Shown piece after piece: positions 17,737-25,580 of a stretch of DNA of 58,434 bases. Origin of the DNA: Metaruminococcus_A sp003150405. GTDB taxonomy: Bacteria; Bacillota; Clostridia; Oscillospirales; Ruminococcaceae. The stretch spans positions 1-58,434 of the forward strand of contig CABUBB010000012.1 in assembly GCA_902489745.1 (NCBI GenBank), written 5' to 3'. How positions within the stretch are numbered: the first letter of the stretch is position 1; each line of letters begins with the position of its first letter. The notes beneath the pieces were generated by a model, which was not told the DNA's origin, searched no databases, and saw only the letters and a program-made list of their open reading frames with translations. A program made the position numbers and the translations under genes.

Positions 17737-18475
17737 CCGCGTCCACCTCCTCTGCCAGCTCCTCGGTTTTGTCATCCTCAACCTGCTCCGGTCCGGTGAC
17801 CGGCAGGGTGAGGTATCCAAAATCGCCCGCCTCCTTGTCCGGTTCCGGGGCGTTGTCCGAAGAGGTCAGGTAGTTATTATATCTATGCAGCAGCGCCGCC
17901 AAAAATCCCAGTAGAATAAACCCTGCAAACGGCAGAAGAATCCCACCTACCGGATTCACAGCAAACGGCATTTTTATATCCCATAAGGTTCCGCTGCCCC
18001 AGATCTCACGAACAGCGCCCACCAGCGAAATCACTGCGAGGAAGCCTAGAATGTGGCAGACGAGGTCGCCTATCATCTTCGGCTTGCTCTCCTTGTGAAA
18101 CCGGGATTCACTCCGCCAAACAATCAGCGAATTTGTGATCATCAAGGGCAGAAAAACACCAATCTGGTACGATGCACCCGGCAGGATGAGGTCAATGAGC
18201 ATCGCCGTCGGGATATAAACCACCCCGGCAAATAACACCCCTAGAATAACCCGCAGGGTATGGGGAATCCGCCTGGAGATAAAAGAGGTGGCAAACACCG
18301 TTAAAAAGGTAATGACGCCAAACGCTATTGAAAGGGCAATGCCGTTTTTCAGGCTGTTGCTGACAACCACCACCGGGGCGACCACCAATCCCTTCTCCAA
18401 AACAGTATTTTTGAGAAGAAATCCGTCAATCGCATTAAAAAAGCCTCGGTTCTCCCGGTAAAAATTTCTGGTCAT
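17729..18475 (-). CDS. rnfE: RnfE-like integral membrane protein lacking both cluster cysteines
   Basis: 248 residues with six predicted spans and an acidic cytoplasmic tail of about 45 residues that ordinary RnfE lacks. Homology to RnfE/NqrD is clear: KNTVLEKGLVVAPVVVV aligns with NPxxVQxLGLCPxLAV, SLKNGIALSIAFG with SAKNGxGMGxA, and VGAVREIWGSG is well conserved. Both family cysteines are replaced: CP becomes AP in the first motif and PLIVVNCIILGRAEAF becomes PLMITNSLIVWRSESRF. The RnfA/E iron-sulfur cluster therefore cannot form in the normal way. ATG at 18475 has a GGAGGAG site; its ATGA overlaps the rnfD stop. No paralogue with intact motifs is in the window. Confidence 0.85.
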   Translation of the reverse strand: MTRNFYRENRGFFNAIDGFLLKNTVLEKGLVVAPVVVVSNSLKNGIALSIAFGVITFLTVFATSFISRRIPHTLRVILGVLFAGVVYIPTAMLIDLILPGASYQIGVFLPLMITNSLIVWRSESRFHKESKPKMIGDLVCHILGFLAVISLVGAVREIWGSGTLWDIKMPFAVNPVGGILLPFAGFILLGFLAALLHRYNNYLTSSDNAPEPDKEAGDFGYLTLPVTGPEQVEDDKTEELAEEVDADE

Positions 18476-19458
18476 ACCGCTCCTCCTTCCGGTTTTTCCT
18501 GTGGAGCCGGCAGATCAGACGCCGTTCTGCCCTGTGCAAACCGCCGCGCAATCCGCACACCAGTACGGTCAAAAGCTGGCGTCAGGGCATTCGCAAGCAA
18601 AAGCGGGTACAGCACTGCCATTTCGGTGGAGCCAAGGTAACGCACCAACATAGTGCCAACCCCAATGAACACACCGAACAGAATCTGCCCCCAATGGCTT
18701 TTCGGCGAGGTTACCGGGTCGGACGCCATAAAAACAACAGCGAATACAAAAATACCGCTGACCAGCTCGTAGGCCACCGAATGAAGGCTGTCCGCACTGG
18801 TGCGCGGGAAACAGAACGCCAGCAGGGAAAAAGAAATCCCAGCGCTGAACAAAATACGCCATGCCACCGTTTTGCGCACCATCAGGTAGAGCGCACACGC
18901 GGCAATAATCAGCACCGCCGTTGTCCCAATCGGTCCGGAATAATTGATGAGCAGCGTATTCATGGTATTGATGTTCGGATTGCCGCCCGCCTGCAGAATA
19001 AATCCCGGGGAAGAGGTCATCGGCACGGCAGCCGGGTCGATCAGCGGTACCCAGGTGTAAGGCGCCGGGTATTGAAACAGGTACCCCGGAAAGCTGATGG
19101 CACAGAATGCAAGCCCTACCGCGGCAGGATTAAAAATATTCTTTCCGTTTCCGCCAAACGGGAACTTGGCTACCACAATAGCAAACAGCATGCCGTAAAT
19201 CGCTACCCAGTACGGCGTGGTCGCCGAAAGACAGAGGGTAAAAATCACCGCCGTAATCACGGTGTTGCAATCCACCCGCTCCCCTTTCTTTTTGCCGAGC
19301 AAACGCATGCAGATATAGTCAAATACCAGGGCTGCAAGCAGCGTCACCGCAGTCATAATCAAAACCCGGAAGCCATACAAATAGATCGACATCGCCAGCA
19401 CCGCAAACAGTGTGACCATCATATCCGTCTTCTGGGATTTCGTAGCTTTATGAATCAC
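18472..19458 (-). CDS. rnfD: RnfD/NqrB-like integral membrane protein with degenerate flavin site
   Basis: About 328 residues with roughly ten membrane spans. Conserved RnfD/NqrB landmarks are FGGNGKNIFNPAAVGLAF near residue 120, ATTPYWVAI, and FMASDPVTSPKSHWGQI near residue 255. The covalent FMN site of the family (S/T-G/S-A-T, typically before PL) falls in the segment after WVPLIDPAAV. It reads PMTSSPGFIL, with no recognisable attachment motif. The start is a GTG at 19458 with an AAAGGAGG site 6 nt upstream; an upstream extension lacks a ribosome-binding site. First gene of the D-E-A cluster. Partners RnfB, RnfC and RnfG (ferredoxin, NADH and flavin subunits) are not in the window. Confidence 0.85.
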   Translation of the reverse strand: MIHKATKSQKTDMMVTLFAVLAMSIYLYGFRVLIMTAVTLLAALVFDYICMRLLGKKKGERVDCNTVITAVIFTLCLSATTPYWVAIYGMLFAIVVAKFPFGGNGKNIFNPAAVGLAFCAISFPGYLFQYPAPYTWVPLIDPAAVPMTSSPGFILQAGGNPNINTMNTLLINYSGPIGTTAVLIIAACALYLMVRKTVAWRILFSAGISFSLLAFCFPRTSADSLHSVAYELVSGIFVFAVVFMASDPVTSPKSHWGQILFGVFIGVGTMLVRYLGSTEMAVLYPLLLANALTPAFDRTGVRIARRFAQGRTASDLPAPQEKPEGGAV

Positions 19459-19588
19459 GATGAACCTCCTTTCACAAGGCCACATAAAATACATTATACC
19501 CAATCACCGGGGCGGCCATCTCCCCGGCGCGTTATTTTTGAACAATTCCGTGCGGCAGTCCCTGCCGTCGTCATTGGAGCTGAACACC

Positions 19589-20170
19589 TTGAAAATAGAG
19601 CTTGTAGACCAGAGGACGGTCAAAATTACCCTGAACGAAGACGACCTCGACGAAATGGCGCTCTCGTTCCAGGCCTGTGACGGCTCCACGTCCGAGACCA
19701 AGCGGGCCGTTCTTTCCCTCATCACCAAAATAAAGGAAGAAACCAAACTCGACCTAAACGGCGGAAAGCTGTTTATTGAAGCCTTTCCGGACGCAAACGG
19801 CGGCTGTGTGCTCTACGTCAATGTCATTGACCGCGGTGCCAGCGTCCTCCGTTCCAAACGAACCAACATTGAATTCAACACACCGCTTATCTTCCGCTTT
19901 GAAGGACTCCCCTGCCTGCTGGACGCCTGTAAACGACTGTTCCATCAGTACAGCCATCTCATCCGTAAAAGCTCTCTTTACCTTCTGGACCAGACCTATT
20001 ATCTCACCATCTGCTCCTTCCTCCGGACCGACGAAAAGCTCATCAAGCTGCTCGGGGAGTACGGACGGTACTTCGGCAAAGGGGATGTCAAGGTCTCGTT
20101 CATCAAAGAACACGCCAAGTGCATCATCGAGGATGCAGCAGTGGAAACCCTTGTGGATTACGTCTGCTAA
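19589..20170 (+). CDS. mecA: MecA-like adaptor protein
   Basis: 193 residues resembling MecA/YpbH, adaptors that deliver substrates to the ClpC unfoldase of the ClpCP protease. The N-terminus (LKIELVDQRTVKITLNEDDL) matches the substrate-binding domain, followed by a variable linker and a C-terminal ClpC-binding fold (LLGEYGRYFGKGDVKVSFIK, then an acidic end). I chose the TTG at 19589 because GGAGC lies 9 nt upstream and the family's N-terminus begins exactly there; the upstream open frame is not family-like. It is divergent from rnfD and its stop overlaps that of rpe tail-to-tail. Identity is moderately sure; substrate unknown. Confidence 0.82.
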   Translation: MKIELVDQRTVKITLNEDDLDEMALSFQACDGSTSETKRAVLSLITKIKEETKLDLNGGKLFIEAFPDANGGCVLYVNVIDRGASVLRSKRTNIEFNTPLIFRFEGLPCLLDACKRLFHQYSHLIRKSSLYLLDQTYYLTICSFLRTDEKLIKLLGEYGRYFGKGDVKVSFIKEHAKCIIEDAAVETLVDYVC

Positions 20171-20823
20171 TCCCCACACCCGCGGAGCTGCCGCATAGCG
20201 TGCTCCGGATCCGCGCTGCGAAACAGGTAGGAGCCAGTTACCAGCACATTGGCTCCCGCCCCGGCGGCAAGACCCGCCGTGCGGTCATTAATGCCCCCAT
20301 CTACCTCTATGTCCAGCGGGAATCCCTGTACGGCGGCATACTGCCGCACTTCACGGATTTTCTCCAGCATATCTGTCATAAAACTCTGTCCGCCAAAGCC
20401 GGGCTCCACCGTCATAATAAGCAGCATATCTATTTTGGACAGCAGGTGCAGGATATGGCCGGCCGACGTGCCCGGACGGATCGACATTCCCACCCGCAGG
20501 CCGCATGCCCGAATCTTCTCAATCACCGCTTCCGGCTCAGATTCGGACTCATAGTGGAAGGTAATCCCGTTTGAACCCGCCGCTGCAAACCGCTCCACAT
20601 AAGCAAGTGGGTCGCGGATCATCAAATGGGTATCAAAAAACAGCCCGGTTGCCGGGCGGATGCTCTTGACCACTGGCAGACCAAATGAAATATTGGGGAC
20701 AAAGATGCCATCCATCACATCAATGTGCAGCATATCCGCCCCGGCGCGCTCCATCCGTGTAATTTCCTGACCCAGACGGGTAAAATCCGCCGCCAGAATG
20801 GAAGGTGAAATTTTTATTTCCAT
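20167..20823 (-). CDS. rpe: ribulose-phosphate 3-epimerase
   Basis: 218 residues, normal length. It interconverts ribulose-5-phosphate and xylulose-5-phosphate in the pentose phosphate pathway. TIM-barrel motifs are complete: ISPSILAADF, MLHIDVMDGIFVPNISFG (metal His/Asp), DTHLMI, MTVEPGFGGQSF and EVDGGI with the phosphate-binding GANVLVTGSYLF at the end. Its stop overlaps the mecA stop by 4 bp in convergent orientation. A terminator-like palindrome lies in its 5' leader. Confidence 0.97.
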   Translation of the reverse strand: MEIKISPSILAADFTRLGQEITRMERAGADMLHIDVMDGIFVPNISFGLPVVKSIRPATGLFFDTHLMIRDPLAYVERFAAAGSNGITFHYESESEPEAVIEKIRACGLRVGMSIRPGTSAGHILHLLSKIDMLLIMTVEPGFGGQSFMTDMLEKIREVRQYAAVQGFPLDIEVDGGINDRTAGLAAGAGANVLVTGSYLFRSADPEHAMRQLRGCGD

Positions 20824-20841
20824 AATACCCCCGGGCTCCGC

Positions 20842-20861
20842 AAAAAGCGGCGCCGCTTTTT
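20842..20861. promoter_or_regulatory. terminator-like palindrome in the rpe leader
   Basis: A perfect 20-bp palindrome (AAAAAGCGGCGCCGCTTTTT) 18 bp upstream of the rpe start. On the minus strand it forms a GC-rich hairpin with a T run, inside the likely rpe 5' leader. It may be a terminator from upstream, a bidirectional terminator or an attenuator. Confidence 0.5.
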
Positions 20862-20993
20862 TTACACACTTATGATATTTTATTCTATAATAATTTTAGC
20901 GGTTCGTCAACAAATGCGGGGCGGACAAACCCACTTTCTCCTTAAATTTTTTGTGAATTTCTGCTAAAGACACTGCGCTTCCGGATTTTGCGT

Positions 20994-21021
20994 TTGACAA
21001 TTCTGCCGGTGGCGTTATACT
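20994..21021 (+). promoter_or_regulatory. promoter of the first aldo/keto reductase
   Basis: TTGACA (20994-20999) and TATACT (21016-21021) with 16-bp spacing, about 55 bp before the ATG at 21078. Confidence 0.8.
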
Positions 21022-21077
21022 GTACTTAGAAAGCAAGAAACCATCCACTAAATCAACAACGGAACAGGAGGCACACA

Positions 21078-22208
21078 ATGCAGAAGAAACACTTTGAAAA
21101 AATGGGCATTGACGTTTCACGCCTCGGTTACGGGTGCATGCGCTTCCCGACGAAGGCGGACGGCACCATTGACCGTGAAAAATCCCTGCAATTAATCGAT
21201 TACGCCTATCAGCACGGGGTCAATTACTTTGACACCGCCTACCGCTACCACGGCGGTGAGTCGGAGCGCTTTGTCAAAGAGGCGCTCTCCCGTTATCCGC
21301 GGGAAAGCTACAACCTCGCCACCAAGTTCCCCATCGGCTTTATGCCGGAGGAAACCGAAGAAGCCGTCTACAAGATCTTTGAGGAGCAGCTTGAAAAAAC
21401 CGGCGCCGGTTATTTTGACTTTTACCTCGTCCACGGCCTCAACGCCACCAAAATTCAGCTCATGAAGGATTTAAAGCTCCTGGACAAGCTGGAGGAATTC
21501 AAGGCAAAAGGGCTCATTCGTCACATTGGCTTCTCTTTTCACGATACACCGGAGGTTCTGCGCGAAATCCTCGACCTGTACGACGGATGGGAGTTCTGCC
21601 AAATCCAGCTCAACTACCTCGACTGGGACTATCAGGACGCCAAAGGCCAGTACGGCCTGCTAACCGAACGCGGCATTCCGGTAATTGTTATGGAGCCGGT
21701 GCGCGGCGGCGCACTCTCCGACCTTTGCGAGGAGGCAAACGCCCTGCTCAAACAGCACCGCCCGGAGGATTCCATTGCATCCTGGGCCATGCGCTTCTGC
21801 GGTTCGCTGCCCAACGTCCACGTCATTCTCAGCGGTATGACCACAATGGAGCAGGTGGTGGACAACGTCCGCACCTTTGAGCAGTTTGAGCCATACTCCG
21901 ACGAGGAATACAACATCATCGCAGAGGCGCTGGAGCTTCGGCGCAAAATCCGCACCGTGCCCTGCACCGCCTGCCGCTACTGCACCGAATACTGCCCGCA
22001 GGGCATTGATATTCCGGGCATGTTCTCCATTTACAACAGCTATATGTTCACTGGTTCCTCCTTTACCTTTGACAAGGACATTCAGGCCGTCACCAGCGCT
22101 CTGCCGGAGGCCTGCATCGCCTGCGGCGCCTGTGCCGAACACTGTCCGCAGAAAATTGACATTCCCGGCCGCATGACCGAAATGGATGCCGCCATCAAGG
22201 CACTTTAA
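21078..22208 (+). CDS. aldo/keto reductase with C-terminal 2[4Fe-4S] ferredoxin domain
   Basis: 376 residues. Residues 1 to about 285 form an aldo/keto reductase barrel with catalytic D52 and Y55 (NYFDTAYRYH), the lysine in LATKFP (K83) and the histidine in FYLVHGL. The C-terminal ~90 residues carry two cysteine clusters, CTACRYCTEYCPQGIDIP and CIACGACAEHCPQKIDIP, each fit for a [4Fe-4S] cluster. Such fused enzymes are common in gut Clostridia; natural substrate and electron partner are not known. AGGAGG precedes the ATG. It is monocistronic, with its own promoter and terminator. A paralogue lies at 38616-39731. Confidence 0.92.
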   Translation: MQKKHFEKMGIDVSRLGYGCMRFPTKADGTIDREKSLQLIDYAYQHGVNYFDTAYRYHGGESERFVKEALSRYPRESYNLATKFPIGFMPEETEEAVYKIFEEQLEKTGAGYFDFYLVHGLNATKIQLMKDLKLLDKLEEFKAKGLIRHIGFSFHDTPEVLREILDLYDGWEFCQIQLNYLDWDYQDAKGQYGLLTERGIPVIVMEPVRGGALSDLCEEANALLKQHRPEDSIASWAMRFCGSLPNVHVILSGMTTMEQVVDNVRTFEQFEPYSDEEYNIIAEALELRRKIRTVPCTACRYCTEYCPQGIDIPGMFSIYNSYMFTGSSFTFDKDIQAVTSALPEACIACGACAEHCPQKIDIPGRMTEMDAAIKAL

Positions 22209-22513
22209 CCAACTTTACCTCTAAAACCATTCTCCCGCCCGCCGGGAGGATGGTTTTGCCCTGCTACGGCAGCATTCCACCGCATGCGGCAAAACCTGTA
22301 GCATCCCGTGCCCCCTGTGCAAAACCCCAAATGGCCCTGATGCTGCAATGCGGCCGGACTTGTGCAAACACTTCTGTGCGCTCTTTCCTTTTTGCTGAAC
22401 CGTACCGAGCAGCAAGCGCCAAAACGGCTTCCGGTTTCGTCCGGTAAGCCGCATCCGCGTGCTTAAAACCATCTTACACCATTCCCAAATCCTGATTCGA
22501 TTGGAAGTCAAAC
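22209..22513. other. intergenic region before the AEC carrier
   Basis: Apart from the terminator at 22223-22257 I see no gene, promoter with good boxes, or known RNA motif in this 305-bp gap. Confidence 0.4.
22223..22257 (+). terminator. terminator after the first aldo/keto reductase
   Basis: Stem of about 15 bp (AAAACCATTCTCCCG with CGGGAGGATGGTTTT, one G-T wobble) and a short loop, 15 bp after the stop. The T tract is only TTTT. Confidence 0.75.
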
Positions 22514-23464
22514 ATGGATACAGCTCAAATTGTTCTATACCAGGCGGTCGTCATGTTTCTCATGATTGTCGTCGGGTATATCTGCTACCGCATTCACATC
22601 ATTTCACCCACCACTAACATTCAGCTCTCCAACCTGCTTTTGCTGGTGGTCAACCCCTGCATCATCTTCATTTCTTTTCAGGTGGATTTTGACGCACGGC
22701 TGGTCTCCGGCCTGCTCATTTCCATCGGCTTGTCGGTGCTCTCCATCGTCCTGATGATGTTTTTGACCCGGGTCGTTCTTAAAAAGAAACCGGAAATGCA
22801 GTATAAGGTGGACCGCTTTGCCTGCATTTATACAAACTGCGGCTTCTTTGCCACCCCGCTTGTGTCCGCCATGTTTGGCAGCGAAGGGGTGCTGTTCATT
22901 ACCGCCTACATTGCCACCTCAAATTTCTTCATGTGGACCCAGGGAGTTGGCGTTTACACCGGCAAAATGAATGTCCGCCAGCTTGTCAACTGTCTCAAAG
23001 CGCCCACCATCATCGCCATTCTGCTGGGGGTCATCCTGTTTTTCTGTCACATCCGCATCCCGGATTTTGTCTACGACCCCATTCAGTTCATCGGCAGCAT
23101 GAATTCGCCTCTTGCTATGATTGTCGCAGGCGCTTTCATCGCCCAGACCAACGTCGTCAAAGCGTTTGCCAAGTTGCGGCTCTATTATGTGAGCATCGTC
23201 CGCCTGTTCATGATCCCCCTTCTCTGCATCGCGGTGTTCGCGCTTCTCCCTTTAGAGGATACCGTCGCCCTCACGGTGCTAGTCGGGGCAGCAGCCCCTC
23301 CGGCCGTTTCCATCATGATGTTTGCCGCCAAGTACCAATGCGACGAACTCTACGCCGCCGAGCTTTTCAGTGTCAGCACCATCATCAGTATTCTCTCCAT
23401 TCCCAGCATGTGCTTCCTTTACACCTGGCTTGACGGTTTTATCTCCATGTTCCTGCCATTTTAG
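22514..23464 (+). CDS. AEC-family (auxin efflux carrier-like) transporter
   Basis: 316 residues with about ten hydrophobic spans arranged as two five-helix halves with cytoplasmic basic loops, as in the AEC/bile-acid:Na+ symporter fold. Family-like segments are LLLVVNPCIIFISF in the first half and the SPLAMIVAGAFIAQ region near residue 195, where AEC members carry the conserved asymmetric motif. Bacterial AEC proteins move organic acids such as malate or malonate; the substrate cannot be read here. The ATG is preceded by GGAAG. It stands alone between two terminators. Confidence 0.88.
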   Translation: MDTAQIVLYQAVVMFLMIVVGYICYRIHIISPTTNIQLSNLLLLVVNPCIIFISFQVDFDARLVSGLLISIGLSVLSIVLMMFLTRVVLKKKPEMQYKVDRFACIYTNCGFFATPLVSAMFGSEGVLFITAYIATSNFFMWTQGVGVYTGKMNVRQLVNCLKAPTIIAILLGVILFFCHIRIPDFVYDPIQFIGSMNSPLAMIVAGAFIAQTNVVKAFAKLRLYYVSIVRLFMIPLLCIAVFALLPLEDTVALTVLVGAAAPPAVSIMMFAAKYQCDELYAAELFSVSTIISILSIPSMCFLYTWLDGFISMFLPF

Positions 23465-23648
23465 CAGCTGCTTTTTCAACAGTCCGCGGGCTGATTTCTC
23501 CATTCTCACCAGCGGAACATTAAAAACACACCGGCGTGTTGGCTGTTTTTTGACTGCACGGCCTTATCTTTCTGCATCGGAGCCATTCGGAAGCACCGGC
23601 ATTCAAGGTATGACTGTTCATCCAGCCTATAAATTGCCCCATACAAGC

Positions 23649-23684
23649 AAACCGTCCGCCGTATCAGGATACGGCGGACGGTTT
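23649..23684. terminator. 17-bp perfect hairpin, possible terminator
   Basis: Perfect inverted repeat, 23649-23665 with 23668-23684 (arm AAACCGTCCGCCGTATC), 2-nt centre, followed by TTTATT on the plus strand. It lies about 185 bp past the AEC stop, so either a distant terminator or a structured element of unknown use. Confidence 0.5.
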
Positions 23685-23924
23685 ATTGGAAGCAGGCAAG
23701 TCGCATCTGCAGTCTGCGTCTGCACGGCGAAGCTCTTCTGGGGACGGCAGCGGCCGTCACTTCCTGCCGCTCACCCGCTGATTTTCCTGCTACATCTCAT
23801 AGTATGCAGAATCCTCCAAAACGGCGACTCCGCCGGACAGCCCCTTTCCGCTCGCCTATACTGAAATCCCCCCTGGAAGCCGGAAAAAGACCAGCCACTT
23901 TTTTTCAAGCATTCTGCCAAATCA

Positions 23925-23955
23925 AAAAAGCCAGCCGTTTGACGGCTGGCTTTTT
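23925..23955 (-). terminator. Rho-independent terminator of the response regulator-kinase-htrA operon
   Basis: A 13-bp stem (AAAAAGCCAGCCG at 23925-23937, its complement at 23943-23955), loop TTTGA, and a T run on the minus strand, 8 bp past the htrA stop. Confidence 0.9.
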
Positions 23956-23962
23956 CTTTTGC

Positions 23963-25504
23963 TTATTCAATGACCTGTTCCGCAGTGGAATCCCCCCGGT
24001 CCTCCTGCAAGGTCAGCGTCACCTGGAAGCTGCGCCCATTGGTGCTGCTGGTGGCACGGTAAACGTCAAAGGTAATGGTGTCTCCCGGCTTTTTGGTTTT
24101 GAGAATCGCTGAAAGATCGCTGAATTCCCTCATGTCAGCGCCGTCCGCTTTGGTAATGATATCCCCCACCTGCAAGCCCTGCGCCACTGCGTCGGAGGTT
24201 TGCTCCAGCGAGAGGATGCGCAGCCCTTCCGGCAGATTGTACATTTTTGCGAGCACTTCGTCGATAGCCGAAACCGTCACGCCGACTTTTACCCGGTTGG
24301 TGACATAGCCATTGGCAATCAGGTCATCAATGATCGGTTTCGCATCATTGATGGTGATGGAGAACCCAATCCCCTCAAACCCGGTCGCTACAATTTTGGA
24401 GGAATTGATGCCGATGACCTGCCCGTAAATGTTCACCAGTGCGCCGCCCGAGTTGCCCGGATTGATAGCCGCATCGGTCTGGATGCAGCGCAGGGTATAA
24501 ACCGAATCGTTGCTGGTAGAAACCACACGGTTGGTCGCCGAGACAATGCCCTGGGTCACGCTGCCCGCATACTTGAGCCCGCCCGGGTTGCCAATGGCCA
24601 CCACCGTCTCGCCGGTCACCAGCTTGTCGGAATCGCCGAACTGTGCTGGAGTCAGGTTTTCTTCTTCAATCTTAATAACCGCAAGGTCGGTTTTGGCGTC
24701 GGTGCCCACAACAGCCGCCTCATACTCGCTCCCGTTTTCCATGACCACCTTGACCGCGCTCGCTTCGTCAATGACGTGCGCATTGGTGATGATGTACCCA
24801 TCCGAGGTCATAATAATGCCGGAGCCTTCACCTGCTGCTTTCAGGCCGCTTTCTTTGGTGTAGGTTACAATTCCCACTACAGAAGGCTTTACCTTGGCTG
24901 CAATCTGCGGAATGGTCAGCGGTCCTTCGGTTACCGGAACCTGGCTGTCCGCATCCGGCGTTTCGTTGAGAACAAGGCTCGGCCCGTTGCTGCTATTCTG
25001 GTAAGAGGAGAGCGAATCACTGCTCCCAGTGCCGTCCTGCACCGCAAGCCCGCTGTCTGCCGAATGGCTGTTCACCAGCACATAGGCAAACGCTCCCATT
25101 ACCACCACCAGCACACAGCTCACCACAATGGCAAACACCTTTAACGCCCGGTATCCGCCTGGCTGATGTGGCTGCTTCGGCGCTTTGGGCGGTTTTGGCG
25201 TCTTTGAACGCCGTGAAGGCTGTTTTCCCAGGCTGGGGTCTACATCGTCCCAACGAAATGCCTTAACTCCCTCCGCTGAATTTGCCGCCGTCCCCTGCCA
25301 CTCAATCCCAGAGCCCGTCTGGCCGCTGAAGGAATCAAGATCCTCATACTGTACTGTTTCCGTGCCTTGTTCCAAAGCCTCATGTCCCGCTGTTTCTCCT
25401 GCTGCAGCGCCATCTGCCTGTCCTTGTGCTTCCCAGTCGGTTGAAGAAGCCCCCTCCGGCTCCTGTCCGTCTCGTCCGTACTGATTGAATCCATTATACT
25501 CCAT
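23963..25504 (-). CDS. htrA: membrane-anchored HtrA/DegP-like serine protease
   Basis: 513 residues. A long acidic, Gln/Gly-rich cytoplasmic N-terminus (~115 residues) precedes one membrane span at about 121-144 and an extracellular S1C trypsin-like domain. The triad is complete: H243 in TNAHVID, D273 in AKTDLAVIK and S352 in NPGNSGGAL. A C-terminal PDZ domain (about 395-490) contains GLRILSLEQTSDAVAQGLQVGDII with the usual carboxylate-binding features. It degrades or refolds misfolded envelope proteins. It follows the histidine kinase by 76 bp on the same strand, so expression with the two-component system is expected, comparable in logic to CssRS-HtrA of Bacillus. Confidence 0.94.
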   Translation of the reverse strand: MEYNGFNQYGRDGQEPEGASSTDWEAQGQADGAAAGETAGHEALEQGTETVQYEDLDSFSGQTGSGIEWQGTAANSAEGVKAFRWDDVDPSLGKQPSRRSKTPKPPKAPKQPHQPGGYRALKVFAIVVSCVLVVVMGAFAYVLVNSHSADSGLAVQDGTGSSDSLSSYQNSSNGPSLVLNETPDADSQVPVTEGPLTIPQIAAKVKPSVVGIVTYTKESGLKAAGEGSGIIMTSDGYIITNAHVIDEASAVKVVMENGSEYEAAVVGTDAKTDLAVIKIEEENLTPAQFGDSDKLVTGETVVAIGNPGGLKYAGSVTQGIVSATNRVVSTSNDSVYTLRCIQTDAAINPGNSGGALVNIYGQVIGINSSKIVATGFEGIGFSITINDAKPIIDDLIANGYVTNRVKVGVTVSAIDEVLAKMYNLPEGLRILSLEQTSDAVAQGLQVGDIITKADGADMREFSDLSAILKTKKPGDTITFDVYRATSSTNGRSFQVTLTLQEDRGDSTAEQVIE

Positions 25505-25580
25505 ACCAATCCACCTGTTCCATGTTTGCTGTCTCTTTCCTCAGTATGCCCCAAAAACCGCCGCCTTTTCAGCAAGTATG

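Larger units (their letters stand above)
23465..23962. other. intergenic region between AEC carrier and htrA
   Basis: Convergent gap of about 500 bp. It has a weak AACAC/GTGTT hairpin followed by TTTTTT near 23527-23550, a very stable hairpin at 23649-23684 and the htrA terminator at 23925-23955. Reading frames here lack ribosome-binding sites and resemble nothing I know. Confidence 0.5.
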
